54,474 nt of DNA from Alcanivoracaceae bacterium (GCA_027324795.1 DAHVSB010000006.1:1-54474), one strand, 5' to 3'. Shown: positions 39,496 through 48,217, counted from the stretch's first letter. Made by a program: numbers and translations. Notes: generated by a model not told the origin, from the letters alone.

Positions 39496-40050
39496 ATGAA
39501 AGAACAACGACGACTTGTTTTTGCGGGGCCTGTGGGCTCAGGCAAAACTACAGCAATTAGAGCACTGTCCGACGAGCCAATCATTAGCACTGAAGCGCTC
39601 ATCAGTGGCAACAACAAAGATGCTGACAAGCGCCACACCACTGTGGCGCTAGATTTTGGCGTTATTCATCTCGATGATAAAACCAACTTGCAGCTTTACG
39701 GCACACCTGGGCATCAACATTTTGATTTTATGTGGGATATTGCCGCGAGGAACAGCATAGGATTGCTTTTATTGTTAGATGGACGCCGATCTAATCTTTT
39801 AGAGGATTTAACTGTTTTTACCCAAGCCTTTAGGCAACTACTCCAAGCGGGAGGCTTCGCGGTTGGCATCACTCATGCAGATAAAGTACAGAATCTTGAG
39901 TTGCTGCGCGGACAGATCAACCATGAAATCGAACGTTTACAGCTGGTGGCACCTGTGTTGAGCATCGACCCTCGCCAACGCAAAGAGGTAGTAAAGCTCA
40001 TCAAAGCCCTGCTTTACACCCTCGATCCAAGCCTCATAAAGGTGAGTTAG
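39496..40050 (+). CDS. Small Ras-like GTPase of the COG2229 (CvnD/MglA-like) type
   Basis: 184 residues, one G domain. G1 is GPVGSGKT (11-18); switch I Thr is at 48/49 (RHTTVALDFG); G3 is YGTPGHQHFDFMW (68-80), the TPG form seen in MglA-like and CvnD proteins rather than DxxG; G4 is THAD (126-129). At the position of Ras Gln61 it has His73. No lipidation signal is visible. GGAG lies before the ATG. Relatives are membrane-recruited switches that work with roadblock or receiver partners; here the only neighbour partner is the pseudo-receiver protein. Its stop overlaps the convergent zapE stop by three bases. Confidence 0.82.
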   Translation: MKEQRRLVFAGPVGSGKTTAIRALSDEPIISTEALISGNNKDADKRHTTVALDFGVIHLDDKTNLQLYGTPGHQHFDFMWDIAARNSIGLLLLLDGRRSNLLEDLTVFTQAFRQLLQAGGFAVGITHADKVQNLELLRGQINHEIERLQLVAPVLSIDPRQRKEVVKLIKALLYTLDPSLIKVS

Positions 40051-41135
40051 TCCACCTTATGCTCCCGCGCTAAAAACTCCGTGGACTGCATTTCTAAAAG
40101 GCGGCTTCGAGTGCGAGCGAACTCAAATTCGAGCCGCCCGTCTTGATATAATTCATCAATTCCCACTGCCGCTGTGATAATTAGCTTAACGCTGCGGTCA
40201 TAGAGCTCGTCCACCAGATTAATAAAACGGCGGCACTGGTCATCCATATGACCGTCCATTTGCGGTACATTGGCCAATAGCACGGTGTGGAATTCTGTCG
40301 CTAGCTCAATGTAGTCGTTTTGACTGCGTGGACCATCACACAAAGCCAAAAACTCAAACCAACCAATACCTGGTGCTGTGCGTACTGATTGAATCAAACG
40401 ATTTTCAATGGATAGCTTAGCCGCCTCTCGCACGCGCTCTGGATAACTATTTAGCGTGTTAAAGCGCTCCGCCAGAAAAACATCAGCCGCATCATCCAAA
40501 GGATAATGAAACAGCTCCGCTTGCTCCAACAAACGCAAACGATAATCCGTACCGCCATCCACATTCAATATGGTGGTATTTTCCTTTAAAAGCGCTATGG
40601 CTGGCAAAAAGCGCGCGCGCTGCAGGCCATTATAATAAAGGTTGTCAGGCACAATGTTCGAGGTTGCCACCAATACCACCCCCTCTTCAAACAAGGTTTC
40701 AAGCAGGCCTGCCAAAATCATGGCATCGGTAATATCGGTGACAAAAAACTCATCAAAACACAGTACCCGTGTGGTGCGCGAAAACTCTTTCGCAATAGCC
40801 ACTAAAGGGTCTTTTTCGCCTTGACGCGCTTTCATTTCGCCATGGATATAGCGCATAAAGCGGTGAAAGTGCATACGTTGCTTGGCCGCGAACGGCAAGG
40901 ATTCAAAAAACACATCCATCAGATAGGTTTTGCCTCGCCCCACTCCACCCCACATATAAAGGCCCTTGATTTTAGGGCGTTCTTCACGACGTCTAAACCA
41001 CCCTTTTTTGGGTATCGGCGCGGTGAGCTGTTGGTAAATTTCATGAAGGTGCCGCACTGCTGCTTCTTGGGCCGCATCGTGATGGAAGTCAGGTCGTTTT
41101 AAATCCGCTTGATAACGCGCTAAAGGTGTGTGCAT
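40047..41135 (-). CDS. zapE: Cell division protein ZapE (AFG1-like ATPase)
   Basis: ATPase that associates with the divisome in E. coli and is related to mitochondrial AFG1/LACE1. About 362 residues. Walker A is GGVGRGKTYLMD (near residue 70), Walker B is VLCFDEFFVTDI (about 128), and the N-terminus MHTPLARYQADLKRPDF matches Pseudomonas-type proteins. I chose the ATG at 41135; a TTG at 41147 would add four residues. As in E. coli the DUF1043 gene (zapG) is nearby and divergent, but here an alpha/beta hydrolase gene lies between. Confidence 0.92.
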   Translation of the reverse strand: MHTPLARYQADLKRPDFHHDAAQEAAVRHLHEIYQQLTAPIPKKGWFRRREERPKIKGLYMWGGVGRGKTYLMDVFFESLPFAAKQRMHFHRFMRYIHGEMKARQGEKDPLVAIAKEFSRTTRVLCFDEFFVTDITDAMILAGLLETLFEEGVVLVATSNIVPDNLYYNGLQRARFLPAIALLKENTTILNVDGGTDYRLRLLEQAELFHYPLDDAADVFLAERFNTLNSYPERVREAAKLSIENRLIQSVRTAPGIGWFEFLALCDGPRSQNDYIELATEFHTVLLANVPQMDGHMDDQCRRFINLVDELYDRSVKLIITAAVGIDELYQDGRLEFEFARTRSRLLEMQSTEFLAREHKVD

Positions 41136-41229
41136 AAATCCGTACAAATTTCAGGTGGCTAGATTGGCGGTGGCTCAATGTAGCCATCTAAAAGGATTTT
41201 GGCAAACCTCGCCAGCCATGGTGCTTTCA

Positions 41230-41868
41230 CTAGGGATGGCGGCTTAATTGAATAAGCGCCTGCAGCTCCACTAATTTGCCATGAAAGAAATGCCCTGCTT
41301 CTATCCGCAGCACAGCGGGCATTAATGGGCTTTGTGCCACCCATTGATAAACCGCTCGCGGTGAAACAATATCGTCCTGCTCCCCTTGGATGACCAACAC
41401 CGGGCAATCGGTTTGGGTAAACGAAGAAAAATCAAAGTTTTCCACACTTGGCGCCACCAACAGCACGTGTTCAGCGCCCCGCCCCAATACTGCCAATTGG
41501 CAAGCGCCAGAAGCGGCCACATAGGTACCGAAAGAAAACCCCGCTAAGCGTAATGGCAAGCTGGGATAGCGCTCGCGCAACCATGCCACTACGGCTAAAA
41601 GGTCTTCTGCCTCACCGTCACCACCGCCATAGCTGCCATGACTACCACCCACACCACGATAATTAAACCTGACAACAGCACCACCCAATTCCCGATAAGT
41701 GCGCTGCAAAGTGGTGACCACTTTGTTATTCATGGTGCCTTGGTACAGCGGATGAGGGTGACATACAACCGCAATAAAAGCCGGCGGCGATGCTTCGCAT
41801 TCTAAAACAGCCTCTATATCACCTACTGGGCCTTGAATAACCACGGATTCTCGCTGCAATGTTGTCAT
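41230..41868 (-). CDS. Alpha/beta hydrolase
   Basis: 212 residues of the alpha/beta-hydrolase fold, the compact bacterial type with start-to-end landmarks CHPHPLYQGTMNNKVV (about 36-51), FNYRGVGGSHG (about 68-78), nucleophile elbow GFSFGTYVA (Ser about residue 112), acid in IQGEQDDIVSP (about 163) and catalytic His in AGHFFHGKL (about 194). No signal peptide, so probably cytoplasmic. The substrate is unknown; relatives are annotated as serine aminopeptidase-like or carboxylesterase proteins. It is 94 bp upstream of zapE on the same strand and may share its transcript. Confidence 0.85.
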   Translation of the reverse strand: MTTLQRESVVIQGPVGDIEAVLECEASPPAFIAVVCHPHPLYQGTMNNKVVTTLQRTYRELGGAVVRFNYRGVGGSHGSYGGGDGEAEDLLAVVAWLRERYPSLPLRLAGFSFGTYVAASGACQLAVLGRGAEHVLLVAPSVENFDFSSFTQTDCPVLVIQGEQDDIVSPRAVYQWVAQSPLMPAVLRIEAGHFFHGKLVELQALIQLSRHP

Positions 41869-42033
41869 TTTTACTCCAAATCAATAGACACTTAAAAATT
41901 CTAACAATTTACTTGCTTGCGTGCTTGGCCTTCATCGCGAGCTGTGGTGCAATAGCCCAGTGCAATTCAATTGTCGGCTGATGCCCATTTGCCATTGCAT
42001 CTCTTAATGAATGCACTTTCCGAGGAGTTAATC

Positions 42034-42594
42034 ATGAGTTCCACAATGCAAATGATTTTACTGTTTTGTGCAGGGCTCGTTTGTGGGACCGCGCTAGCCT
42101 ATGTGTTTTTACCCATGCGGCGCAAATCAAAAGACTTACAGAAAGAACGTGACCAAGCCATAATCGCTTTAAAGCAGCACCAAGAAAAGGTAGACCGTCA
42201 TTTTTTGCGCACAGCTGAATTGGTCAACCAATTGACTGTGTCATATCGTGCAGTCCACGAACAACTATCGGAAGGGGCGCGCAGCCTATGCACTCAAGAA
42301 GGGCGCGACCTTGCCATGTCACAGCATTTAGACACGCTGCCAGGCTACCCTGGACAACAGCCCAACACGCCTCAGCAGCCATTGGATTATGCGCCTGCAG
42401 CACAAGGCACGCTTGATGAAGCCTATGGCTTTGAAGAGCAACCACAACCTAGCGAGCTATTCACACCCGTGGATGATATCGGCCAAAATGAGCTAGAAGC
42501 CCCCGTGCTTTCTGAGCCACCAAGAGATTATGCCGATGGATGCACCGACCAAGGCTGCACACCTGCGGAACTCGGCAACCGCTCACCGCACTAA
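42034..42594 (+). CDS. zapG: Inner-membrane protein ZapG/YhcB (DUF1043)
   Basis: About 186 residues with one N-terminal transmembrane helix (MILLFCAGLVCGTALAYVF), then a charged coiled coil (KSKDLQKERDQAIIALKQHQEKVDRHF). The family-typical ELVNQLTVSYRAVHEQLSEGA segment and a long Pro/Gln-rich acidic tail follow. E. coli YhcB is needed for proper cell envelope growth and division. The ATG at 42034 follows GAGGAG; the frame is open back to 41971, but that start would lack a ribosome site. The tail is longer than in the E. coli protein of about 130 residues. Confidence 0.88.
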   Translation: MSSTMQMILLFCAGLVCGTALAYVFLPMRRKSKDLQKERDQAIIALKQHQEKVDRHFLRTAELVNQLTVSYRAVHEQLSEGARSLCTQEGRDLAMSQHLDTLPGYPGQQPNTPQQPLDYAPAAQGTLDEAYGFEEQPQPSELFTPVDDIGQNELEAPVLSEPPRDYADGCTDQGCTPAELGNRSPH

Positions 42595-42646
42595 TCCCAC
42601 TACTTGTGGCATAATGGCGCACCGCGGTTCAAAAAGGTTTTAAGTT

Positions 42647-43810
42647 ATGCCACAAGAGGTAGCGCGTTCCCGGGCCATGCGCAATACGAGTATTGCGGGT
42701 GCCCTTGTTAATACACTTCTCACCATTATCAAAATTATTTTTGGGATAATTACCCAATCCCATGCTCTTGTTGCCGATGGCATTCACTCGTTAGCCGATT
42801 TAAGCACCGATGTCATGGTATGGTTTGCAGCGCGTTTTACCGCTATGCCTGCTGACAAAGACCATCCTTATGGGCACGCTCGCATCGAAACCGCGTTTAC
42901 AGTGATTTTAGCTCTGATTCTGGGGGTTACTGCCTTAGGCATTGCCATGGATGCTGGCCAACGCTTATTAAGTGCTGACACCTTGCTTCACCCCACCCCG
43001 CTAGCCATGGCCATCGCTGCCATTTCCATTGTGGCTAACGAAGGGCTTTACCATTACACCATGGCTGCTGCCAAACGTTTTAAATCAGGTTTGTTACATG
43101 CCAATGCGTGGCACCACCGTTCCGACGCTATTTCATCAGTGGTGGTACTACTGGGAGTGGCCGGTAGTTTACTCGGCTTTATTTATCTCGATGCCATCGC
43201 TTCCATCGTGGTGGCAGTAATGATTGCCCGCATTGGCTGGGAGCAAGGCAAAGGCGCCATGCTAGAACTTATTGATACGGCACTTGAGCCCAAAAAAGTC
43301 CGAACTATTCGCAATATTATCAGTGAAGTAGAGGGCGTTGATGATATTCATATGCTGCGCACTCGGCGCATGGGCGGCAACGCTTTGGTGGATGTGCATG
43401 TGGAGGTCAAACCCCGAATCAGTGTTTCTGAAGGACATCAAATCAGCGAATATGTGCGCATGAAGTTGATTAACTCCATTACTGAAGTTACAGATGTTAC
43501 CGTACATATCGACCCTGAAGATGACTCTAAGCACCTGGCCAACTTAGACTTGCCCTTACGCCGACGAGTGATCGCAGAACTAAGTCAGGTCTGGGATACG
43601 TTGGTAGACAGAAAATACCTTCAAACCTGTAATTTGCACTATTTATCAGGCCAAATACAAGTGGATTTACTGCTCCCCTTTGAGTATTTCGTTAGCCCAG
43701 AAGCTTCTCAAGCTTTAACCCAACAGCTTATGCAAGCGGCCTCCCACTATAGCTATCTTGATGAAGTGCGAATTTATTATGGTGAGCCTGTTAAGCTCAC
43801 AGAAACCTAA
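42647..43810 (+). CDS. Cation diffusion facilitator (FieF-like metal efflux transporter)
   Basis: 387 residues with six transmembrane helices and a cytoplasmic C-terminal metal-sensing domain. The intramembrane metal site is visible: VADGIHSLADLSTD (TM2, DxxxD type, about 41-54) and HANAWHHRSDAISS (TM5, HxxxD, about 149-162). The DHPYGHAR loop between TM2 and TM3 is typical. The C-terminal domain includes VDVHVEVKPRISVSEGHQISE. It exports divalent cations such as Zn or Fe by proton antiport; the exact metal cannot be told from this. An extra 80 or so residues follow the usual CDF domain, with QVDLLLPFEYF suggesting a partial second copy of the sensor fold. Confidence 0.9.
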   Translation: MPQEVARSRAMRNTSIAGALVNTLLTIIKIIFGIITQSHALVADGIHSLADLSTDVMVWFAARFTAMPADKDHPYGHARIETAFTVILALILGVTALGIAMDAGQRLLSADTLLHPTPLAMAIAAISIVANEGLYHYTMAAAKRFKSGLLHANAWHHRSDAISSVVVLLGVAGSLLGFIYLDAIASIVVAVMIARIGWEQGKGAMLELIDTALEPKKVRTIRNIISEVEGVDDIHMLRTRRMGGNALVDVHVEVKPRISVSEGHQISEYVRMKLINSITEVTDVTVHIDPEDDSKHLANLDLPLRRRVIAELSQVWDTLVDRKYLQTCNLHYLSGQIQVDLLLPFEYFVSPEASQALTQQLMQAASHYSYLDEVRIYYGEPVKLTET

Positions 43811-43818
43811 AACACCAA

Positions 43819-43846
43819 CTAGGGGCCAGCCTCGGCCCCTATTTTT
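43819..43846 (+). terminator. Rho-independent terminator after the CDF transporter gene
   Basis: TAGGGGCC and GGCCCCTA form an 8 bp stem with loop AGCCTC, immediately followed by TTTTT. It lies 10 bp after the transporter stop and 5 bp before the convergent DUF924 stop. Confidence 0.88.
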
Positions 43847-43850
43847 GCAC

Positions 43851-44390
43851 TTAAAACGACGATCCTGGCTGTTTAAGAAATTCTATTTCCTCAACGCTAG
43901 ACTCACGCCCTAGTATTTCATTACGGTGTGGATAGCGGCCAAACCGATCCACAATCATCTTATGTTTTAACTCGAACTCATAGTTATTTGCGGATGCATG
44001 CTCTTTAAACAGGGGGACAGCAAGCTCATGAATCAACTTAGATTCGCTATGCATATAAGGCATTAGCAAAAACCCCCGCTCTGCTTCACTGCCGAGCTCA
44101 GCCAAAACTCCAGCACGCACGGCTTCTTGGGATAAGGCTAAAGCCATGGAATCCTGCGCAAAAGCCTTAGGTGAGTTGCGATACACATTACGGGAAAACT
44201 GATCGAGCACTATGATTTCAGCCAAGCGGCCTTGTGCTGTGTCTCGCCATGCATATAGCTCTCCTGCGGCCGCCTGAATTAATAGCCTGGTAAATTTCCG
44301 CGCAATGAGTGCATCAAACTCGGCGTCAGTTTGCCACCACTGGGCGGGCTCCGCTTCTTTAAACCAAAAATCTAATACTGCTAGCTGCAT
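43851..44390 (-). CDS. DUF924 family protein
   Basis: 179 residues of the helical DUF924 family, related in fold to TPR-like proteins, with no established function. Family landmarks are the N-terminal VLDFWFKEAEPAQWWQTDAEFD, the central GRLAEIIVLDQFSRNVYRNSP (about 53-75), MPYMHSES and the C-terminal DRFGRYPHRNEILGRESS. The gene is convergent with the CDF transporter and 21 bp downstream of tesA on the same strand, so it may share the tesA transcript. Confidence 0.9.
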   Translation of the reverse strand: MQLAVLDFWFKEAEPAQWWQTDAEFDALIARKFTRLLIQAAAGELYAWRDTAQGRLAEIIVLDQFSRNVYRNSPKAFAQDSMALALSQEAVRAGVLAELGSEAERGFLLMPYMHSESKLIHELAVPLFKEHASANNYEFELKHKMIVDRFGRYPHRNEILGRESSVEEIEFLKQPGSSF

Positions 44391-44411
44391 AGGGTTTTCA
44401 CTTGTTAATTA

Positions 44412-45038
44412 TCACTCTGCCAAAATTTTCTGCACCAGTGGCCACAGGTTTTCTACCAACTGTGGCTGTGCCTCAGCCGTAGGATGAATACCATCTTCCT
44501 GCATTAAATGGGGTTCGCCTCCCACCTGATGCAAAAAGAAATCCAATAAATACACCTCTTCTTCAACCGCTAGCTCTTGAAAGGTGTGATGGAATGCTAC
44601 GCTGTAGCGCTCACCATAATTCGGCGGAATTCGCATTCCCAACAACACCACCTGAGCACCTTGCTCTTGGCTTAAGCGAATCATGGTGCGCAAGTTTTCT
44701 TTCATTTGCCCAAGGGGTAAACCACGCAACCCATCATTACCACCCAACTCAATAAACACCCAACTAGGTGCATGTTCCTCAATCAAAGCCGGCAAGCGAG
44801 TTACCCCGCCAGCTGTGGTATCACCACTAATAGAGGCATTGATTATGCTAACCTTGTGGCCTTCGTCTACCAAGCGCTGCTCAAGCAGAGCCACCCAGCC
44901 ATCTTCTAGAGGCATGCCATAAGCGGCGCTAACGCTATCCCCCAACACTAGCCAGGTGTTGGCGTAAGCTGTAGAAGCCAAGCATAATAAGCCGCTAATA
45001 AATACGTTCAAAAACCAACTTTTAATTGAGTAGTCCAT
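44412..45038 (-). CDS. tesA: Periplasmic GDSL esterase/thioesterase I (TesA-like)
   Basis: About 208 residues, the same length as the E. coli precursor. Signal peptide [20 protein letters not shown]...AYA, then the SGNH/GDSL catalytic blocks: block I WLVLGDSVSAAYGM (Ser nucleophile), block III ELGGNDGLRG and block V DGIHPTAEAQ (Asp-His). It hydrolyses acyl-CoA, esters and lysophospholipids in the periplasm. The frame is open to 45233, but those extra residues lie antisense to ybbA. The ATG at 45038 overlaps the ybbA ATG on the other strand within one CATG, an extreme version of the conserved tesA/ybbA divergence. Confidence 0.94.
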   Translation of the reverse strand: MDYSIKSWFLNVFISGLLCLASTAYANTWLVLGDSVSAAYGMPLEDGWVALLEQRLVDEGHKVSIINASISGDTTAGGVTRLPALIEEHAPSWVFIELGGNDGLRGLPLGQMKENLRTMIRLSQEQGAQVVLLGMRIPPNYGERYSVAFHHTFQELAVEEEVYLLDFFLHQVGGEPHLMQEDGIHPTAEAQPQLVENLWPLVQKILAE

Positions 45039-45705
45039 GCAAAAACCTATCTTGGTAGCAAAACGTGTGGGGAAATCAGTTCCTCTCAATGGCGAGGCGT
45101 TAACTATTCTTAAGGATATCTCACTGACCGTGCACCAAGGTGAAAGCTTAGCCATTGTCGGCCGCTCCGGCTCAGGTAAATCCACCTTACTTGGTTTGCT
45201 AGCTGGGTTAGATACACCTAGTAGCGGTAGCATCTTATTAGCTAGACAAAAGTTAGAGCAATTAAATGAAGATGAAAGAGCTGCCGTACGTGCGCAGCAT
45301 GTGGGTTTTGTCTTTCAATCGTTCCAATTACTCAACAGCCTTACCGCCCTAGAAAATGTCATGCTACCCATCGAGTTAAAGCAAATGCCCAACGCTCGCA
45401 TTCAGGCCACAGAGTTACTAAAGCGCGTCGGGTTATCCCATCGCTTAACCCACTATCCCACGCAACTTTCCGGCGGTGAGCAGCAGCGTGTGGCCATTGC
45501 CCGTGCGTTCGCCGCAGAACCTAGCATTTTGTTCGCCGACGAGCCCACCGGTAACCTCGACCACGCTACAGGCAATATGGTAACTCAATTGCTATTCGAC
45601 CTTAACAAAGAGGCAGGCACCACATTGGTGCTTGTTACCCATGACCCCAACCTTGCCGCTCGTTGCCAACAACAAATCTCCTTAGAGGCTGGAAAAATAC
45701 AATGA
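45037..45705 (+). CDS. ybbA: ABC transporter ATP-binding protein YbbA
   Basis: 222 residues of the MacB/LolD-type ATPase group. Walker [10 protein letters not shown] (about 44-52), Q-loop [11 protein letters not shown], signature [14 protein letters not shown] (about 147-160) and Walker [13 protein letters not shown]. It pairs with the FtsX-type permease encoded next, overlapping as ATGA (45702-45705). In E. coli ybbA-ybbP is likewise divergent from tesA. The transporter's substrate is not firmly known; export or membrane lipid/lipoprotein handling is suspected. No strong ribosome site precedes the ATG, which overlaps the tesA start. Confidence 0.93.
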   Translation: MQKPILVAKRVGKSVPLNGEALTILKDISLTVHQGESLAIVGRSGSGKSTLLGLLAGLDTPSSGSILLARQKLEQLNEDERAAVRAQHVGFVFQSFQLLNSLTALENVMLPIELKQMPNARIQATELLKRVGLSHRLTHYPTQLSGGEQQRVAIARAFAAEPSILFADEPTGNLDHATGNMVTQLLFDLNKEAGTTLVLVTHDPNLAARCQQQISLEAGKIQ

Positions 45706-48194
45706 CCACCAGCTACAACACTTTAGCAACACTGGCAATTAAACAGAGCTGGCGCGAAGCGCGGGCATTTACTGTGCTGTTCTTCGCCCTGCTAGTTGCC
45801 GTGGCTAGCAGCAGCACCGTGGGCTTTTTTGCCGAACGCTTACACCTTGCCATGACGAGCAAGGCAAGCGAGTTTCTAGGCGCGGATTTAGTCGTAAGCG
45901 GCACCGCTGATGCCACCGAGGAACAGCTATCTTTGGCTCATTCCCTCGGTCTCACAGGCACTCACACTGTGGAATTCAGCACAATGCTGGCGAGCCAAGA
46001 GGAAATGGTGCTCGCTAACATTAAAGCCATAACCGCGGATTATCCATTAAAGGGAGAACTGCGCTCCCAAAGCGCCCTACAAGCATCAGAAACCACAAAA
46101 TACACCCTAGAAGCAGGCCATATTTGGCTCGAAGCTAGCTTATTTGATCGCCTGCAACTAACGCCTGGCGACACAGTGGAAGTGGGGGCCACCCACCTCA
46201 CTGCTTCGCGCATTCTATCCCACGAACCAGCCCAAGCAGGGAGTGGTATGGGCGCATTTCAACCACTTGCCCTAATCCACCAAGACGATCTCAGTGCAAC
46301 CCAAGCCGTACAAGCAGGTAGCCGTATTTTTTATCGCTATTTATGGCTTGGCGACGCCACCGCTATCAGCAAATACCAACAGCAAGTGGCCCCTCTGTTA
46401 CTCCCCCAACAACGCGTTCAAACCCTAGAAGATGCGAGCCCACCACTATTTCAAACACTCAACAAGGCGCAACAATACTTAAACCTTACCAGCTTAGTGG
46501 CGGTTCTCTTGGCTAGCGTAGGCATTGCCTTAAGTGCCACTCATTTTGCTCAAAATCGCCTGCAGCAAGCAGCATTATTACGCTGCTTTGGACTTTCCCG
46601 CAGGCAAACTTTAAGCCTTTTTATGCTGCAACTATTGCTCGTTGGCGCTTTGGCTGCATCCCTTGGGGCTGTTATCGGCTGGGGAGCGCAGAAAGCTTTA
46701 TTTTATATGTTGGCAGACTTGCTACCCCAATGGATACCTGAGGCCACCCTAAGCACGGGCTTATTTAGTGTAGGAATCGGCCTATTAATACTCTTTTGCT
46801 TTGCTCTCCCTCCTTTACTGGCACTAGGACGTGTGCCTCCTATGCATGTTTTGCGCCAAGAAGCGGCACCCTTACCCACACAGGCTTGGATAATTTACGC
46901 TTTAGCTTTATTAGGTTTGACGCTTACGATGTGGCAACTCAGCCTTAATATTGGGCTCACTCTGTTGTTGCTAACGGGCGGCCTAGCCACCGCTTTTCTT
47001 CTTGGTGTGGCTGTGTATGGCTTACTAGCGCTACTGAACCAACGTTTATCATCACATCTCAGTTGGCGTTTAAGCCTTGGTCACCTTTTACAAACTCCTC
47101 TGCTCGCTATTAGCCAACTTCTTGCTTTTGCTTTAATTATGTTAGCCATGAGCTTAGTGGTGTTGCTTCGCAATGAGCTACTTGAAAACTGGCAACAACA
47201 ACTGCCGAAGGATGCACCGAATCATTTTGCATTTAATATCATGCCCCACGAGCAAGCGGGTTTTGCTCAGCAGCTTAACCAAATCAGCAGCAACGTATCA
47301 CCTTATTACCCCATGGCGCCGGGGCGTTTAACCCATGTGAATGGCATCCCCATCAAAACCTATCTTCCTGATAACTCCCCCGCAGAAAGAACGGTGCAAA
47401 GAGACCTCAATCTTACTTGGACGCAAACACTTCCCCAAGGCAACCAAATAATCAGCGGCCAGTGGTGGCCAAGCCAAAGTGAGCTTGCTCCTATTTCTGT
47501 GGAGGACAAGCTAGCCAAACGTTTGCAACTCACACTTGGCGACAAAGTGACGTTTAATTTAGGCGGACAGCCCCTTGAAAGCCAAGTGGCCAATATTCGC
47601 TCCGTGGACTGGGGACTAGTGCAACCTAACTTTTTTATTATATTTGCGCCCGGTTATCTAGAAGCTCTACCTCACACTTGGCTTGCTAGTTTTTATGTAA
47701 ATTCTGGTCGCACTGCAGAATTGCACGCGCTACGCCAGAAATACCCTGCGGTGAGCCTACTCAATGTGAAAACGGTTTTAACACAGCTGCAAAGCATTAT
47801 GGCGCAGGTTAGCTTGGCGATAGAAAGCCTGCTTATCTTTGTGCTCATAGCTGGGTTTATGGTGCTGCTAGCGGGCATACAAACCACTCTCTCTAGCCGC
47901 ATCCAGCAAAGTGCTTTGCTGCGCTCTCTAGGCACCAAGCGCAGCTTCATTCAACGCTTACATGTTATGGAGTTCGCCAGTTTAGGAGCCGCCAGCGGCA
48001 TATTGGCTTGGATAGCAACGGAGCTAACAAGCTTCGCGCTTTACCGTTGGGCTTTTGAAATTCCTTGGCAACCACACCCTTGGCTATGTTTGCTACCACT
48101 TGCTGGGGCATTGCTCATTTGCGGGGTGGGAATGCTTGGCACGCGCCGAGTGGCCGTTACTAGCCCGATACAAATTCTACATCACAGCAATTAA
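45702..48194 (+). CDS. ybbP: FtsX-type ABC transporter permease YbbP
   Basis: About 830 residues, close to E. coli YbbP (804). Hydropathy suggests a first helix (TVLFFALLVAVASSSTVGFF, about 21-40), a large periplasmic domain, and two FtsX domains: helices about 255-390 (with FAQNRLQQAALLRCFGLSRR as a coupling region) and about 720-820 (QTTLSSRIQQSALLRSLGTKRS, the same coupling pattern). Additional helices lie between, about 400-510. It forms a transporter with YbbA. The ATG at 45702 overlaps the ybbA stop; the frame is open 39 bp further upstream inside ybbA. Confidence 0.92.
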   Translation: MTTSYNTLATLAIKQSWREARAFTVLFFALLVAVASSSTVGFFAERLHLAMTSKASEFLGADLVVSGTADATEEQLSLAHSLGLTGTHTVEFSTMLASQEEMVLANIKAITADYPLKGELRSQSALQASETTKYTLEAGHIWLEASLFDRLQLTPGDTVEVGATHLTASRILSHEPAQAGSGMGAFQPLALIHQDDLSATQAVQAGSRIFYRYLWLGDATAISKYQQQVAPLLLPQQRVQTLEDASPPLFQTLNKAQQYLNLTSLVAVLLASVGIALSATHFAQNRLQQAALLRCFGLSRRQTLSLFMLQLLLVGALAASLGAVIGWGAQKALFYMLADLLPQWIPEATLSTGLFSVGIGLLILFCFALPPLLALGRVPPMHVLRQEAAPLPTQAWIIYALALLGLTLTMWQLSLNIGLTLLLLTGGLATAFLLGVAVYGLLALLNQRLSSHLSWRLSLGHLLQTPLLAISQLLAFALIMLAMSLVVLLRNELLENWQQQLPKDAPNHFAFNIMPHEQAGFAQQLNQISSNVSPYYPMAPGRLTHVNGIPIKTYLPDNSPAERTVQRDLNLTWTQTLPQGNQIISGQWWPSQSELAPISVEDKLAKRLQLTLGDKVTFNLGGQPLESQVANIRSVDWGLVQPNFFIIFAPGYLEALPHTWLASFYVNSGRTAELHALRQKYPAVSLLNVKTVLTQLQSIMAQVSLAIESLLIFVLIAGFMVLLAGIQTTLSSRIQQSALLRSLGTKRSFIQRLHVMEFASLGAASGILAWIATELTSFALYRWAFEIPWQPHPWLCLLPLAGALLICGVGMLGTRRVAVTSPIQILHHSN

Positions 48195-48217
48195 CTACTT
48201 TATAAAGGAGCTTTCCT

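Noticed and set aside
45039-45233. N-terminal extension of tesA
   Set aside because: It lies wholly antisense to ybbA and would remove the clear signal peptide from the N-terminus.
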